Assembly (NCBI GenBank): GCA_036346205.1
Contig: JARFJB010002135.1
Coordinates: 558,001-622,000 of the forward strand
Direction of reading: 5' to 3'
DNA: 64,000 nt
Origin: Vesta saturnalis
Lineage: Eukaryota; Arthropoda; Insecta; Coleoptera; Lampyridae
In this document: positions 1 to 12,359 of the stretch, in pieces
Position numbering within the stretch: position 1 is the first letter of the stretch
How the letters are laid out: the number at the start of each line of letters is the position of its first letter
Notes under the pieces: model-generated
Databases searched by the model: none
Told to the model about the DNA's origin: nothing
The model's input: the letters and a program-made list of their open reading frames with translations, nothing else
Translations under genes and position numbers: made by a program

Positions 1-1143
1 GAACATCAAAACACTTACATTTTGTCAATAAATCTTTGTCCGCAAATGAATAGAAACTGATTTCTTTATTTACAACCACAACTATGTCTCACAAGTTTCT
101 CATTATTCCTTATTTCGCTTGGATTTTTTGCAAAGTAGGCTTTGGAAAAAAATTGGTAATAGTAAACAATATCATTTTGACATTTCCGATATCTTTGTTA
201 GTCTAATTTTCACTGGTGTCTGAAAACTAATTATTCACTGTAATGGCTGCACGTCTAAGTATCCAAAAAAAAGTTGAGATTGTTTTAGTGTATGGTGATA
301 ATTATCATACTTGATGACAATGTTAAGAATGTTGTTCTATCTACTGTGGAAAATCCAAGGACATCGTTATCACAGAGGCAAGAAATCAAATGGTATCGTA
401 AGTTTGCAAAACTCTAGATGGTAGGCAAATGAAAACCCTAACTTTAAGATCGAATGCCGGGGTCAATATTAGTTTAAAATCAAAGTTTGGTGTGGAATTT
501 TAAATGATTAAATTGTGGGACCAGTATTTTTTAGAGAAAATTTAAATTCTGCGAGATATTTAAATTTGCTTCAGACATATTCATCAAATTATTTGGATAA
601 TCTTCCTCTGAGAACCAGAATCAACATGTTTTTTCAACAAGATGGCGGAGCTATTCATTCAACGGTGGCGATAAGGTCATGGCTGCACCTAAAATTTCCT
701 AATCGCTGGATAGGAAGATATTCCAACAATACATGGCCTGCAACATCTCCCGATATCACCCCAATGGACTTTTTCCTATGGGGATATTTAAAGGAGAAAG
801 TTTATAAACAACAACCATTCAGAGATATTCAACATTTGGAAAATACAATTAGAAATTGTTTTCGAACAGTAATCCCGCAAATGTTGAGAAATGTACATCA
901 AGAAATGCACAAACTTACGATGCTTAGCATAGAGAACGGTGGGCACCACATTGAATGATAATGGTATAGGTAACTTTTTTTCACACTTTTGTTTTATGTT
1001 TGTGTTCCATTATCAACTAATGTAGGTTATTCCAATATTTTGAATAAAACTTCTTTCTTGAAATTTCCAGATTCTTTTATTTATTATAACTCAATGCATA
1101 AAGGGTTATTCCAAAATCTTAAAATTTAAATGTTTTGACGTTC
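1..1143 (+). mobile_element. IS630/Tc1/mariner-type element, internally deleted
   Basis: Seen: the window opens with GAACATCAAAACACTTACATT and the reverse complement of about 1110-1143 reads GAACGTCAAAACATTTAAAT, a terminal inverted repeat. Between them lie a transposase start at 243 and a transposase C-terminal half at 483-958, with the middle of the gene missing. The left end coincides with the window edge, so the element may extend outward. Inference: a defective cut-and-paste DNA transposon that could be moved only by a transposase supplied in trans. Confidence 0.75.
243..958 (+). pseudogene. Transposase remnant (mariner-like, GGxHIE C-terminus)
   Basis: Seen: an ATG at 243 begins MAARLSIQKKVEIVLVYGD, resembling the N-terminal helix-turn-helix start of these transposases, then frame is lost. 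From 483 the frame IKVWCGILND.IVGPVFF resumes and runs to TGA at 956-958. It contains FFQQDGG (second catalytic Asp), NRWIGR, SPDITPMDFFLWGYLK (third acidic position region) and ends ENGGHHIE. Family knowledge: the intact protein is about 340-350 residues and cuts and joins DNA at TA. The first catalytic Asp block is absent, so it is inactive. Other members occur at 10.5, 36.8, 38.7, 57, 62.8 and 63.7 kb. Confidence 0.85.
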
Positions 1144-3640
1144 TCTATAACTCGCTCACATTTGCTAGGTTATAATCTTGAAGGAATGTGGTTTTCCTCA
1201 TTGGATACAAAAATTGAGGTATTTTTAGGGATAATTGTCAATAATCTAATTTTCCATTATGGGGCAAACAAAACATATGCTTTTTAATGTATTCTTGTTC
1301 CATTAGAAAATAACTTACCTCCGAAATATTTTGTTTCCCGAAAAATACAGGGATGGTAGAAAAAAACAAAGGAAAAACAGACATTTTTTAGAGAAGCCGA
1401 CTGAAATTGCAAATGTGACATATTTTTTCAATTCTAAACAACTTTTTAAAATGACATTTTTGTGTACTTTGAAAAATAAGGGTACTTCACTCTTGAGCCG
1501 CATTCACATTTTCGAATCTCCCTCGTATAAGAAACGAGATATTCAAATTTTTGCAAGTCCATTTTAGGTTTGAGATCAAGAATAACATTTTCTGAGAAAT
1601 GATGAATAAATTTTTTTTCCATTTGTGTCCAACTTTATGCCGGTCACTGACTTGCTGACGTTTTAAGAGGACACCTACCGAATGGACCAAAACACAACAT
1701 CCAAAAATATTCATATTTTGATAATTCTAATTCGTAAATTATGAACTCTCACTGGTTATGGTAATGTGTTGGTAGTGTAATTAGTACTAGAGATTTATTG
1801 CAGAGTCGTTTAATTCACTGTATACTTTTAAAAGGATATCTGGGTACCAAAAGTAACAAACCCTATATTTCATGTTACACGATCAATGAAAACCATAAGA
1901 TGTACTGTTCAGGTTTCCTCAAAAATTAATAAAGTTAATCCTAATTTATTTTTTAATGAGATTTTGGTGACTGAACTATACTTATGAAATACTACTAATA
2001 AGGTATCGCGTTCAACATTAGGTTTGAAACGTTTTGGAATAACTATCCAAATACAACTCTAAACACATATAACATCAATTTGAAATTATAAAATAAATAC
2101 CAATTAATTGAATTCCTATTGCACAAATAAGCTAAATTAACAAAAACTGAAAATCACATCGAACGTATATATCACGTTCCTGTATAATTACTGCCAAACT
2201 CATTTCTCTCGCCTTTCTGCTCTCAACTTTGTAAATTTACCCTACATTAGTAATCGTATTAAAAATCCCAAATGATACAAATCAGTTAACTAAATTTAAA
2301 TGATTAATTATACAACCACAGTTACGAAAAAAAGAGGATATTATATCAAATTGATTTTCCCCCAACTCTCTTCAAACTGTTATTCAAATCAAAACGATTC
2401 CTCTACAAAAAAAAAACCGGAAAACAAAATGTACAATCCGTTAGATCATGCAAAATATTTGTATTAAATTCAAAAGAAGCGTAAAGTAGAAACGGAAAAC
2501 CAAATATCATTTTTAACTGATAAGATGCCAGTAGAAAATTTTTAAGAGAAATTCTAGACACATTTTTGAACAGAGAATTTTTATTTGATAAATGGCATGA
2601 CAAGTATTGTGAAATAGCCATGCATTTTCACACTACGTATGCATAAAATACGAAGGGAAAAATACTATGCATAAATGTAAATAAATATATGTAACATATT
2701 ATTTGCATCTTCCATTAAATAACCGCAAATATATAATTAAAGAATTAAGTTGGAAGCGTCGTCTATTAATGGGCTTAACTTGTTTGTTTACCACACGAAC
2801 ATTTCAATCATCTTTTTTTTTAAATTTACTTTCTAAACGAAACGGCCTTGGCAGTATCTGATTAATCACGCTTGATTGCCTTCCAAAATTGACGTCACAA
2901 TAATTGGTTTTTAATTGAAAAATAATTTAAAAAGATTCGACTTTAAAAAATTCTATTTAGCAGTTCTATCAATACTGTTTTAGCGGAAAATTCTTTACTC
3001 AATTATAGTATTAAATTAAATAATTGTTGTTTATGTATTTTCATGGTCGTTTTTTTCGTCATCTTTCGTTAACTTGTACCGGCAGAATCAGGTCAGTTCC
3101 ACAAACAACATATACTAATTTTATGTTTTACAATCAATGTCCACGGAAATATGATTATTGCTTGTTATTAATTTTCCAAAATTGCTCATCGGAGGTTAGA
3201 ATTAACTTACAATTTTTCAGAAATTTGCAATAACCTACAAAGTAATTACCGTCCAAACCATATATTACAAAACAGCTCTGAGTTATCGATAATAAAATTT
3301 AGAGCATCAAACAGTAGACGTCAAATGAAGTTATTAAAGACGCCTAAATTAATTAAATATCAGATTTTTTAAAAGCAAAGTTATAATAAATAGGTTCCAA
3401 ACGCATAATTGAAAAAAAAATTAAAAATAAAAATGCTTCACTCACACTGTATATTTTATTATACGTTTGAGCATTTTTTATGAAATCAAGGATTAGTAGT
3501 CCTCGAAAAAAGTATCGACTGGAATGCGACGTCATCACCTGGAAGCACACAGTATTAGAAACAATACATATATTTATTAACAGAATTAAAATAAAGACCA
3601 CTAATAATTTGAATAATCCTAAATTAAGGTAAGCACTTAG
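1144..3640. other. No gene seen; AT-rich DNA
   Basis: Only short open frames with no recognisable motif or plausible splice structure were seen on either strand. A paired CGAT-type or microsatellite structure was not evident either. Probably old intergenic or intronic sequence. Confidence 0.5.
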
Positions 3641-3679
3641 AGAAAAAAACCTAAATGAACAATTTTGTTCATTTTGACA

Positions 3680-3716
3680 TGTTTCGGTGAACTAACTCTG
3701 CACCGTCTTCAGACGT
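3680..3716 (-). ncRNA. Hammerhead-like motif of Penelope type
   Basis: Seen on the minus strand: CTGAAGA, one extra base, a GGTG/CACC helix, then GAAAC. This is the CUGANGA...GAAA layout of a hammerhead ribozyme, with one unpaired base between the CUGANGA box and helix II that the canonical fold lacks. The same layout with a different helix II occurs in the terminal arms of the Penelope-like element at 12.9 and 15.8 kb. Known: Penelope-like elements carry hammerhead motifs in their terminal repeats. Inference: a solo Penelope end; activity uncertain. Confidence 0.45.
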
Positions 3717-3779
3717 ATGTGTAGGTTTTTATATATGTATAAGAACCAAGCGGTATATAAATAATAATATCCTGTTACA

Positions 3780-5030
3780 TATAATTCTAAATTAAGCTTT
3801 TCGTAACGCAAGCGCAGATATGTTATCAGATCACCGCGACACTACATTGTGGCACAACACCAAATAATTACGCTAAAAATACATCACTGGCGTCATTGAT
3901 ATTTTTCTAACAAGAACATTTCAACATCTCAATTTATTCTGTCTCGATTCATTTTTACAATACAATCCAAAATTTTGCATTAAGTTGTTTTTGATGTTTG
4001 AAATCATTATACTCAACCTTACAAATGACCTTGATAGCATCCGTTTTACTAAACTATTGTTTCTAACGAGTGATACACATTATTTTGTTGTGCTGATCTT
4101 AATTCATTAAAAACATTTTTGAAAATTTCTTTGATCACACCCCACCATATTTTAAGTTATGTTAGTAGCATTGAACATCAACGTGTCTCTAATATGTATG
4201 ACAGCAGCTAATGTTAAGGTATGAACCATCAGTGATGCACAATCAAAAAATGTTAACGTTTTTTCGGCCTAGGCCAAATGAGTTTCTGTACGGTTTTCAG
4301 GATTAACAAACCAGTGATGCCGGACGGAAACACAAAAAACGATTGTACCATACTCCTTATAGTGAGGTGCGTTACTGAAACAATTACGCACATTCTTATT
4401 AAATTGATTTCAGGAATGGAGCCATAGCTGGAAGTCGCCAAGTAATTTATACGGGCACCAAGTTACAGTAAATCGGTACGTAATATATTGCTGGTAAGAA
4501 GAGCATTATATTATTCAGAACCAATTTTTGTCGTCATTTTGTACATTTTTGTAATTTAAAAAAATTATTATAACCACATCGTGATGGTACATGTTTAAAA
4601 CATCGTGTGTGATGACGTTTTATGTCATCGTCAGATTGTTGAAATATGCTTTACTGTCCTCTCTCCGCCCCCCATTCTGTACGATGGATCAATGTTGTGC
4701 AATACGTTCATTTCAAATGGTATTTAGCAACATATTTTTAGGATTTTAATTGGTAATTAATTTAGATAAGGTGGCGATGTAGTTTGCAGTTTTAACAATT
4801 CAAAACTATAACGTGTTTAAAAAAGAAAAAGTTTGAATAAACCCCTGGCAGTGAAGAATAGAAGAAAAACTAATGAGAGCCAGCGCCAAGACAGCTTTGG
4901 TCCCTTGAAATTTTGTGTCTTTTCTGGTGAAAGTGTCTATTGCATCATATGTGCACATATAAAGTTAACTCACATGTAAGTGAAGTGGAGTGGAGTGTGT
5001 TACTAATATACAAGATAGTCATCAAAGTGA
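3780..5030. other. No gene seen
   Basis: Mixed AT-rich sequence with no convincing coding frame, repeat or RNA. Short open frames on the minus strand near 4.25-4.44 kb show no recognisable motif. Confidence 0.4.
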
Positions 5031-5034
5031 AATA

Positions 5035-6640
5035 TCATCGGGTGGGCTAAGAAAGATGAAACCCAGAGTACTGAAAATGCACGCATTCATTCCAGGGCAT
5101 TCGCGGAGCTGATCAATTTTACACAATCCTATACCGAAGAAGATGAAGTCATCTCCATTTTTCACCTTGTTAATCTGTAAAGAATTGTTTTTACCTTTGG
5201 TAAAGGTAAAAGAAATTACGTAACGGAAAAGATTTAAAGAACTCCTACAAAATGACTTCCTTACTCCGCCCATATGTTTGCTGAAAAGTCCACTTTTCAA
5301 AGTACTCGCAGACCATTTTACAGAATTCCAAACAAAGAAAGCCATGAACATAACAACGCCCTTGTAAAAGTCCATCATAAGTCCTGCAACATTGTTAAAA
5401 TGAATTGGGGGTTGTTCCTGAGCTAGCTAGGCTGTCAAAAGGTCCAAGAATTTCATGAAATCATCATAAAATGGGTTGCAAAGAACGTTTCCTAACGGTC
5501 GTCAAATCATTACTGAAAATAAAGTGGCTTTGGTAATCCCTTTGCAGATTCTAGTCACGATCCTATGGCATTAGATTAAAAACGAGTTATGAATAGTCAC
5601 GTTGTGAATTCATTGAAAAATTTAAAATTCCCGAAAAGAAACAATTAGCGTCGTTTTATCAAAACCGCTTAATTAAAAGAGTGGTTCCTCTCGATGGTAC
5701 TTTGAAGCGAAGCAAAATATTTGTATTTTCAACAAAAGTGATTGGGAACTCTTCTCGGGACTCTTCGTCGAACATGATTAAATTTCTGGATGGTCTTATT
5801 CCGGATTATTACGACCAAAATATTATCAATCCAGGGCTGTTTATTCAAATGGGCGTAATCCATAGATCCATTAGACCCATTTTACTGTACCACAGTGACA
5901 AGAAATTTTTATACAGTATGCAATAAAGTTTGTGAGATATATACAGAATCAGATATATAGACAGGACTCCTTTAAGTTAATGTTACGAGAACGAGACCTG
6001 GTCGGTCTTTTTAAAAACGTGCTCAGCAAAGAAGTTTTGTTTATCTAAATAAGGTAATGATAGAGCAAGAAATTGACGTCAAGGCTATCACCATCCTATG
6101 CGAAATCGTCCTTTGTTTGCTGCCATCTGAATTACCCTAGTTAATGCCCTGCGCCCATGAAGACGTGGATAACCAATTTTTTTTCTTTCTGAGAACAGTT
6201 ACACAGACGTTCTTGTGCTTGCAAACCACTTCTACCAAATTCCTAGTGAAAATCCTTGAATCGCATTTGGCATAGGAACGCATTTCCGTTATCTTCACAT
6301 CAATTCCTACGCTTGAGCGCTTGGTTGATACAAAATCGCAGCGTTCTTGCTTTCCACGCTCTAATGGGTTATGATACCACTTCCACCTTCTAGAGAAAAG
6401 GTAAACGAAGCTGTTGAGCTACCTATAGTAGTATCACTTCTTTAGTTGTAGCATTATCCATGTTGTCGTCCACGCATTCACTGGAGCAGGTGTCACAAGC
6501 TACGCCAATGATAGAAAAATGTGTCGTTCAACTGTAAACCCATGCTGTAAGAAGAATACAGTAAATGTTGCAAAGCAGTATCTTTTCACCTGTACGTGCG
6601 GCTGAGCACGTCTAGGTTAAAGACCCCAAATTGCCGCATC
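5035..6640 (+). pseudogene. Possible decayed coding sequence, family uncertain
   Basis: Seen: several plus-strand stretches look protein-like but are broken by many stops and frame changes. Near 5.09 kb the frame reads SRAFAELINFTQSYTEEDEV, followed by FKELLQNDF-like sequence; near 6.46 kb another reads HVVVHAFTGAGVTSYANDRK. In my recollection the RAFAEL and HAFTG blocks occur in this order in a large uncharacterised protein family that is often repetitive in invertebrate genomes. That link is weak and from memory. An open minus-strand frame at 5022-5378 is more likely the shadow. No start, introns or termini could be placed. Confidence 0.2.
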
Positions 6641-7950
6641 TGGCTAAGTATGTACTGGTAAAACCAAATCCACATCCCACAATATGGAACGTTAAGTTGT
6701 TTCATTCAGACATCAAATTTCTTTGTGTGTATATAATGTAGTAAGCAAGTGTCTTGTTTCCAGGTTCAATGGTTGTCATTATTATGGGTAGAAAACATCT
6801 GCAGAACACTAATATGGATATAGCAATCGCACTTATGACCACTTATGAAAAAAGGTTGTATCGATAACGTTTCAGGCCTTGAAAGAATTGTAAAAGGAGT
6901 AAGGACGGCCATCAAAAATAATATTTAGCAACCGGATATATTACGAAAAGATTTGGCATTTAAACAACAGAAAATTTTAATATCATAATGTCAATAATGT
7001 AAAAATTAACTTGGAATAACAAACAATTCATATTATTAAAAGAAAGAACAAAATTGAAGTAGATGTTATCAAACAGATGTATAAATAGCCTAGGCCGGAA
7101 AACGCATAGTTTCTGGACGCATTTGCAGTATGCATATGTCCTATTATAGAACAAAGGCACACAACATTTTTAAATTTTTTGTAGAAATTTGAAAAATCAC
7201 AGAAAAGATAAATAAAGCTGCCCCTCTCCATTGTAAATCAACGACATACGGAGGTGTAAATTATATCGTAGATATACTGCTACAGCCAAATGTATAAACG
7301 GTAAACCGAGACATTACACAAACACATTTACGAATACAGCACGATGTTTTGCAGCAGAGATATCAAGCTTTTTACGGTCCAGAATAGTACTTCAAAGCAT
7401 GACCTGGTTGAGTTGGAAAGGTAATGGATAAAATATGTAACGAAATGAATGTTCACAAAGTTGGGACCTGATCAACTTTAAGGTCCTTGAGGAGTAAAAC
7501 CCGACATAAACGACAAAAAAATGTGCATGAAACAAAATAATTTTCTGCAAAATCCTCTATCACGTGGCCAACATGGCAATGAAGTGTGATGGAGATTAGG
7601 AAGGATTACGTGATAACCTCAAATTCTAATGCTGTTATTAGCAGAACACTAGGTTATAATTTGGTTACAAATTTGCTTTACTCTAAAAATAAGTTAGAAC
7701 AGCGACAATGTTATATGCCGCACACACCAACTACTAGAAATTAAAAATATAAAGAGCTACTGAATAAAAGTCACAAAGATAGAAATCAAGTTTAGTTAGC
7801 AGAATCCCCTTATGGATTGGTGGACACTAAGTGTTTATTTGCTATTACGTAAAAACTACTAGACAACCTTAGTACCGCTTTTGCACGCAATAAGTAATGA
7901 AAGAATCAGGTATGAATCCTAAGATACATATGTGTATGTATATTACTTTA
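6640..7950. other. No gene seen
   Basis: AT-rich, with short unrelated frames on the minus strand around 7.0-7.2 kb. Nothing recognisable. Confidence 0.4.
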
Positions 7951-7959
7951 AATTAATCA

Positions 7960-8555
7960 AAAAATCGCTGCAAATTGTATTAATACTTCCAAATCAAAAA
8001 ATCAGTTTTTTTGCAAATAACTCGAAAACGATTAACTTTACAAAAACATTTCAAGAATGCTTTTGATTTTCTAATACCAAAATTTCAAAAAATCGTGTGG
8101 CCGGGTTCCAAAATTGAGTTTCTTGAAAATATTTCGAAAATGACAAAAAAATTGTAGAAACACTTTTTGTGAGAAATTTTATTTTCTATCTAACGGTATT
8201 TTCATTATTTGAATATATCGCGTAGTTCCGGAGATATTTAGGAAAAGCCGTTTTTTCAAAGTGACGGGGGTACTTACCCCCGAATTATACCCCTTTTCCC
8301 ATACCCCACTGACGCCAAAAACAATAAGTCGCCTTGGGTAGTTGACATCTATATATGTGCCAAACTTCAAGTTGATATGTTAAGTCCTTCGAAAGTTATG
8401 GAGTACACATACACACACTCGCACACGCCCATCCGCACCCCCACCCACAAGTGCACGCACACGCAGACACGCACACACGCAGAAACACGCACACGCACAC
8501 ACGCACATACGCACACACGCAGACGCGCAGACACAGACACCCAGACAAAGAGACA
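7960..8555 (+). repeat. Mobile-element tail-like sequence ending in CA-rich microsatellite
   Basis: Seen: sequence describing low-complexity AT-rich blocks, then GCCAAACTTCAAG...CGAAAGTTATGGAGT, running directly into about 150 bp of imperfect (CACACG)n at 8405-8548. Many insect LINE-like elements end with a similar UTR followed by a CA or CAGA microsatellite; that family link is an inference. Open frames on both strands across the tract are artefacts of the repeat. Confidence 0.4.
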
Positions 8556-8599
8556 AAATTTTTTTTGCTCAAATTTTGTTTTTGGACGTTTACGAACAT

Positions 8600-9955
8600 T
8601 TTAAAGCGATAGTACTTCCCATCCGTTAGATGTGGACGTAAATCAAGTATTATTACTTTATAGCTTGAAAAAAAAAATTATTTATACTGTTATCAAGTTC
8701 ACGGTCAATTAAATCACTAGTAGAGAGTATTACGATTTTGTTTGGTTTCATTTTTTGATATGGACGGTATATTGCAAAAATAATTTTTATCCGCGTCTTC
8801 CCAGGGGCATGAAAATTCAGGATAATGGTTGCTTATATCTTTCTAATAATTAATAATATAATACAGATACACATAACAATGTACATAATGTCTAATTTTA
8901 GGTAGTGTTTAACAGAGATGGACGCGTTGCTTGAGACAAATTATAAATAAGAAATGATGTTTTTTTTTGCTTGAGCATATGATGGAAGATATATACAATT
9001 TTTATACGTAAATATGTCCATGAACGCCATCGGGATTTTTCTCTGCTCGTACCGTTTAGATTACGGCATTCTCTTTAGACATTAAATGTCTTTCGATTAT
9101 CAAAATTGTTAGGGCTTCATTTATTTGTTGTCAATTTTTGTTTAAATGTTTTTTTCTTAATTTTTTTTCATTCCATTTCATTTTTATTATCAATATAATG
9201 TTATTACCAACAATCAGGTAAACCAAGGTTCTAAAAAGAAGCACATCTGTGGAGCAATGAATCTAATTTACGTTGTTGTGACTGCATTGTCTGAGAGGTG
9301 GTGTAAGTAAACTTGGGAGAGTACCCACCAACGAATTACTACTAATTAATTAGTAATCGTGTAAAATTATGTATTAACTTTTCAATGAGTTTCTCAATTA
9401 CACACTTCCATACGTAAATTAAGAATGTGTTTTATCATATTAATTTTGTTAAAAATTAATTTTACATATGAAGAACTTAATTTGTCACTATTATAAAAAA
9501 TAGGCATTATTGCTCATAAAATTTTTTTCCAACTGTAGTTAACACTTTTTGATTTGTAAACGTTCCAATTTATATGAAAAACATTGTAAAATAATGTTTG
9601 TGTAGCATTGAAGAATTTCTTTAATGCGCATTTTTTGGCTAAATTTATAATAAAAGTTTCATTCCAAATCTGGCACTTCTTCAATTCTTCGTTCAATCAT
9701 TGAACGAAACTAAATCTATAATTTACAATATCTATCCTTTTAAAAGTATTGAAATTAATTAGAAATGAAAAACATATTATGTAACAATAGTATAGTGTGA
9801 ATGGAATTGAGCACAAAAAATTTTTTTACACTGAAACAATATTAATTAATTAGGAATTTATAACATTCAATTCTGACTGTACCAATTCCCCCGAAAACAA
9901 TTGTTACAGAATATGTTTTTCGAATTAATTTAAATAGTTTATTAATTTTAAACAG
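8600..9955. other. No gene seen
   Basis: Very AT-rich with repeated TTAATTAATT blocks near 9.34 and 9.84 kb; no coding signal recognised on either strand. Confidence 0.4.
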
Positions 9956-9956
9956 A

Positions 9957-11040
9957 TATACAGACTGTCCCATAATTAGCGTAAAAGATTTTAACTGTGC
10001 ATTCGACCGCTAAAGATCAATCAAAAACGTCTATTAACCCTTCCTAAGGGAGCAACCACACCCCAAAAGTGGAACTTCAAAGGAGGTTTATTCTTACTAT
10101 TCTCCCAATCGTTGGGAGTAAAAGTCTAAAATTTGATATATACACTAAACATTAAGTGATAAAACAGATTTTCTGATAAAAAACATGGTTTTTCGATCAG
10201 AAGCGCCTCAAATCATGAGGGGAAAGTAAAAAATAACCTAACTATTTACTGTGCAGTTTTTTACTATCAAAACCACAAATTACTAAAGTTTTGACTTTCG
10301 TCAAGAAAAAAGGTATTCTTGTTTCACTTTGTTAGTATGCACCATTTTCTAGTAAAATCAATTCAAAGATTACGTTACCAAAGAGTTCATTGTATAACTC
10401 AAATTTTCAAGCTGGTCCGAATAACAAGTGAATCAAAAATTTAATACAAAATGGATCCTTTCAACGTGTGAGGGATCAAAGATGGCCGATGAGAGCTCAT
10501 AACTAGGAATATTCCCTTCAAGAAATTGAACAAGATCCACAAGTAAGCTTAAGATCGCCTACACCAATAACGGTACTTGCAAAAATGTTAACGGTGCCAC
10601 ACTAAAATAATAAAAAGACACAAATGCAGGAATTTTATCCGTTCCACTATCAAAGAGTGCAGTCCTTGAAGCTAGAGGATTTTCAACCTCGATTTCAGTT
10701 TAGCCAATGGATTTTAAATAATTTAGATGTCGGTATTTTCTCGTCTGACGAAGCAGCATTTATTAGAACCGGAATGTTTTATAAACGTAATACACACTAT
10801 TGGACACCAACCCTCACATTGTTAGACGAAGCAACAAAACAGGTTTTCTATCAATTTATGGGTTGAAATTGTTGGAAGTCAATTAATTGGCCCTATTGAT
10901 ATACTGACTCGTCTTAATGCTGACCGGTACCTACATTTATTACAAAATGAATTTCCTGACTTATTAAATAATGTTAGATGTACGTTAACGGCACTATTTT
11001 CAGCATGATGGAGCATCAGTTCGTTCTAGCCGACGAGTAT
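9957..11040 (+). mobile_element. Mariner-like DNA transposon, right end lost
   Basis: Seen: starts at TATACAGACTGTCCCATAATT, a degenerate form of the TACAGGGTGTCCC end shared with other elements here (36.2, 40.4 and 62-63 kb). A transposase remnant follows at 10490-11035 and breaks where Tc1-like sequence begins. No right inverted repeat was found, so the element is truncated at about 11.04 kb, plausibly by the Tc1 insertion. Confidence 0.65.
10490..11035 (+). pseudogene. Mariner-like transposase remnant
   Basis: Seen in shifting frames: EYSLQEIEQDPQVSLRSPTP (N-terminal DNA-binding region), PFHYQRVQSLKLEDFQPRFQ, then SSDEAAFIRTGMF...HYW holding the first catalytic Asp, VGSQLIGPIDILTRLNADRY, and YFQHDGASVRSSRRV holding the second Asp. 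The frame shifts at about 10865 and stops end the coding part soon after the second Asp; the third acidic block is missing. The first half aligns in order with the 38.7-39.7 kb transposase. Clearly non-functional. Confidence 0.8.
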
Positions 11041-11049
11041 GAAATGGGT

Positions 11050-11975
11050 TAAACGAAAATTATTCAGGAAAATAGATACGCAGGTATATGATTGCCAATT
11101 CGAAAATTGGCAATCTGGTCAATTTGGCAAGATATACTGTAGCAAGTATCATGCAATATATGATAGAACAGGTACCGTTGTGATAAAACTTAAATCAGGG
11201 AGGTCTGGAATTTTATAAATACATAAAAGAACATTAAGAAGAATTATAAAGAGCAAGCGCCGTTGTTAATACGGTTAATAGAAAAATGCAACAGGTAAAA
11301 GCATGTCACAGAACAGCTAGCAGGATGGGATTTAAAGTTATAAGGTAATTGCATTAGTATATTTGCTATACCTAACAATTAACATAAAATCTGAAGGCTA
11401 AAGAAAAACCTTTGTTAACTAAAACGCAAAAGCGAAATCGATTATTGTGGGCGCAAGAATATAAAAACTGGTCTAAAGAACAATGGTGTGCTGTACGTTG
11501 GAGTGATGAAGCGATATTTGAAGTGTGCGTGGGTCACAGCCGCAGTAGGGTCATAAGAAGGAGAGAAGAAGCTTACAAGGAAAGTTAAGTTCACGGCTTG
11601 GTTTATGGTTTAGGAAAAAAATTATGAATGCGCCTAAATACGTGGATACCTGAAACCCATAATAGAAAATTACAAAAATGTCCACGTAAAGTATATTTTT
11701 CAACAGACTGAAGCTGCGTGGCACATGGTGAAAAAAGTAACAAAGTGGCTGTCAGGCAATGAAATTCCGCTTTTAAAATGGACTTCTAACAGTCCAGATC
11801 TATCAACAGTCGAAACGTTGTGGCATATAATGAAGCAATAGTTACGACTGCACCCATTAAGAACGATAGCAGAATTACGTCTCGACTATAGAGTATATGG
11901 GATAGCCCCCGGCCAATGTTAAACTCACGTAAACAATGCCCCAAAAAAAGGTGTTACGCAATGGTAGCATTAATA
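11050..11975 (+). pseudogene. Tc1-like transposase remnant
   Basis: Seen: fragments in Tc1 order: RTGTVVIKLKSGRSG (specificity helix region), RTLRRIIKSKR, CHRTASRMGFKVIR, TKTQKRNRLLWAQEYKNWSK, EQWCAVRWSDEAIFEV (first catalytic Asp), SRVIRRREEAYKES, FQQTEAAWHMVKKVTKWL (second Asp replaced by Thr), LLKWTSNSPDLSTVETLWHI (third Glu in VETLW). A Tc1 transposase is about 340 residues. Several stops and frame changes and the lost second Asp make it inactive. It differs in subfamily from the surrounding mariner-like remnants. Confidence 0.85.
11091..11115. repeat. Short perfect hairpin at mariner/Tc1 junction
   Basis: ATTGCCAATT..AAAATTGGCAAT forms a near-perfect palindrome, with a related CAATTTGGC just downstream. 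It sits exactly where mariner-like homology ends and Tc1 homology starts and may derive from a Tc1 inverted terminus. Confidence 0.4.
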
Positions 11976-12159
11976 TTGTTAACGTAATTACCACAATTTT
12001 CCGTTTTTACAAATTCATTACGTTTTTACCTTCCCACCAACATATACATATGTATGTATAGAAGGTTATATAATCGACTTCTTTTTCATTAACGCTAATT
12101 TTACTTATTAGCTCATTTTACAACGTCTAGCAAAGTTTTGCCAACATCGGCCTTGATGT

Positions 12160-12215
12160 CTATGTGTGCGTGTGTGCGTGTGTGTGTGTACGTGCGCGCG
12201 CGCGTGTGTGTTTGG
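12160..12215. repeat. GT/CG-alternating microsatellite
   Basis: Alternating purine-pyrimidine run of GTGTGCGTG and GTGCGCGCGCG type. It is flanked on the right by AACTTCAGAAGGACAAC-type sequence, similar in style to the CA-rich tail at 8.4 kb but in the opposite orientation. Confidence 0.7.
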
Positions 12216-12359
12216 AAATATGTTAGTATCCACGATAACTTCAGAAGGACAACACAAACGTACTTCTATTGCGTATTTAAGCCTGTTTTCATTTCTCCTA
12301 GAGCAGGTTAGATTTTGGGAGAAATTCAGCGGCGGTGAGAGGCAGGGGGGGGTGTATTA

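Noticed and set aside
5022..5378. 118-codon minus-strand frame
   Set aside because: The opposite strand carries the more protein-like, though broken, sequence, so this is probably its shadow.
8377..8604. Open frames across the CA-rich tract on both strands
   Set aside because: Composition artefact of the microsatellite.
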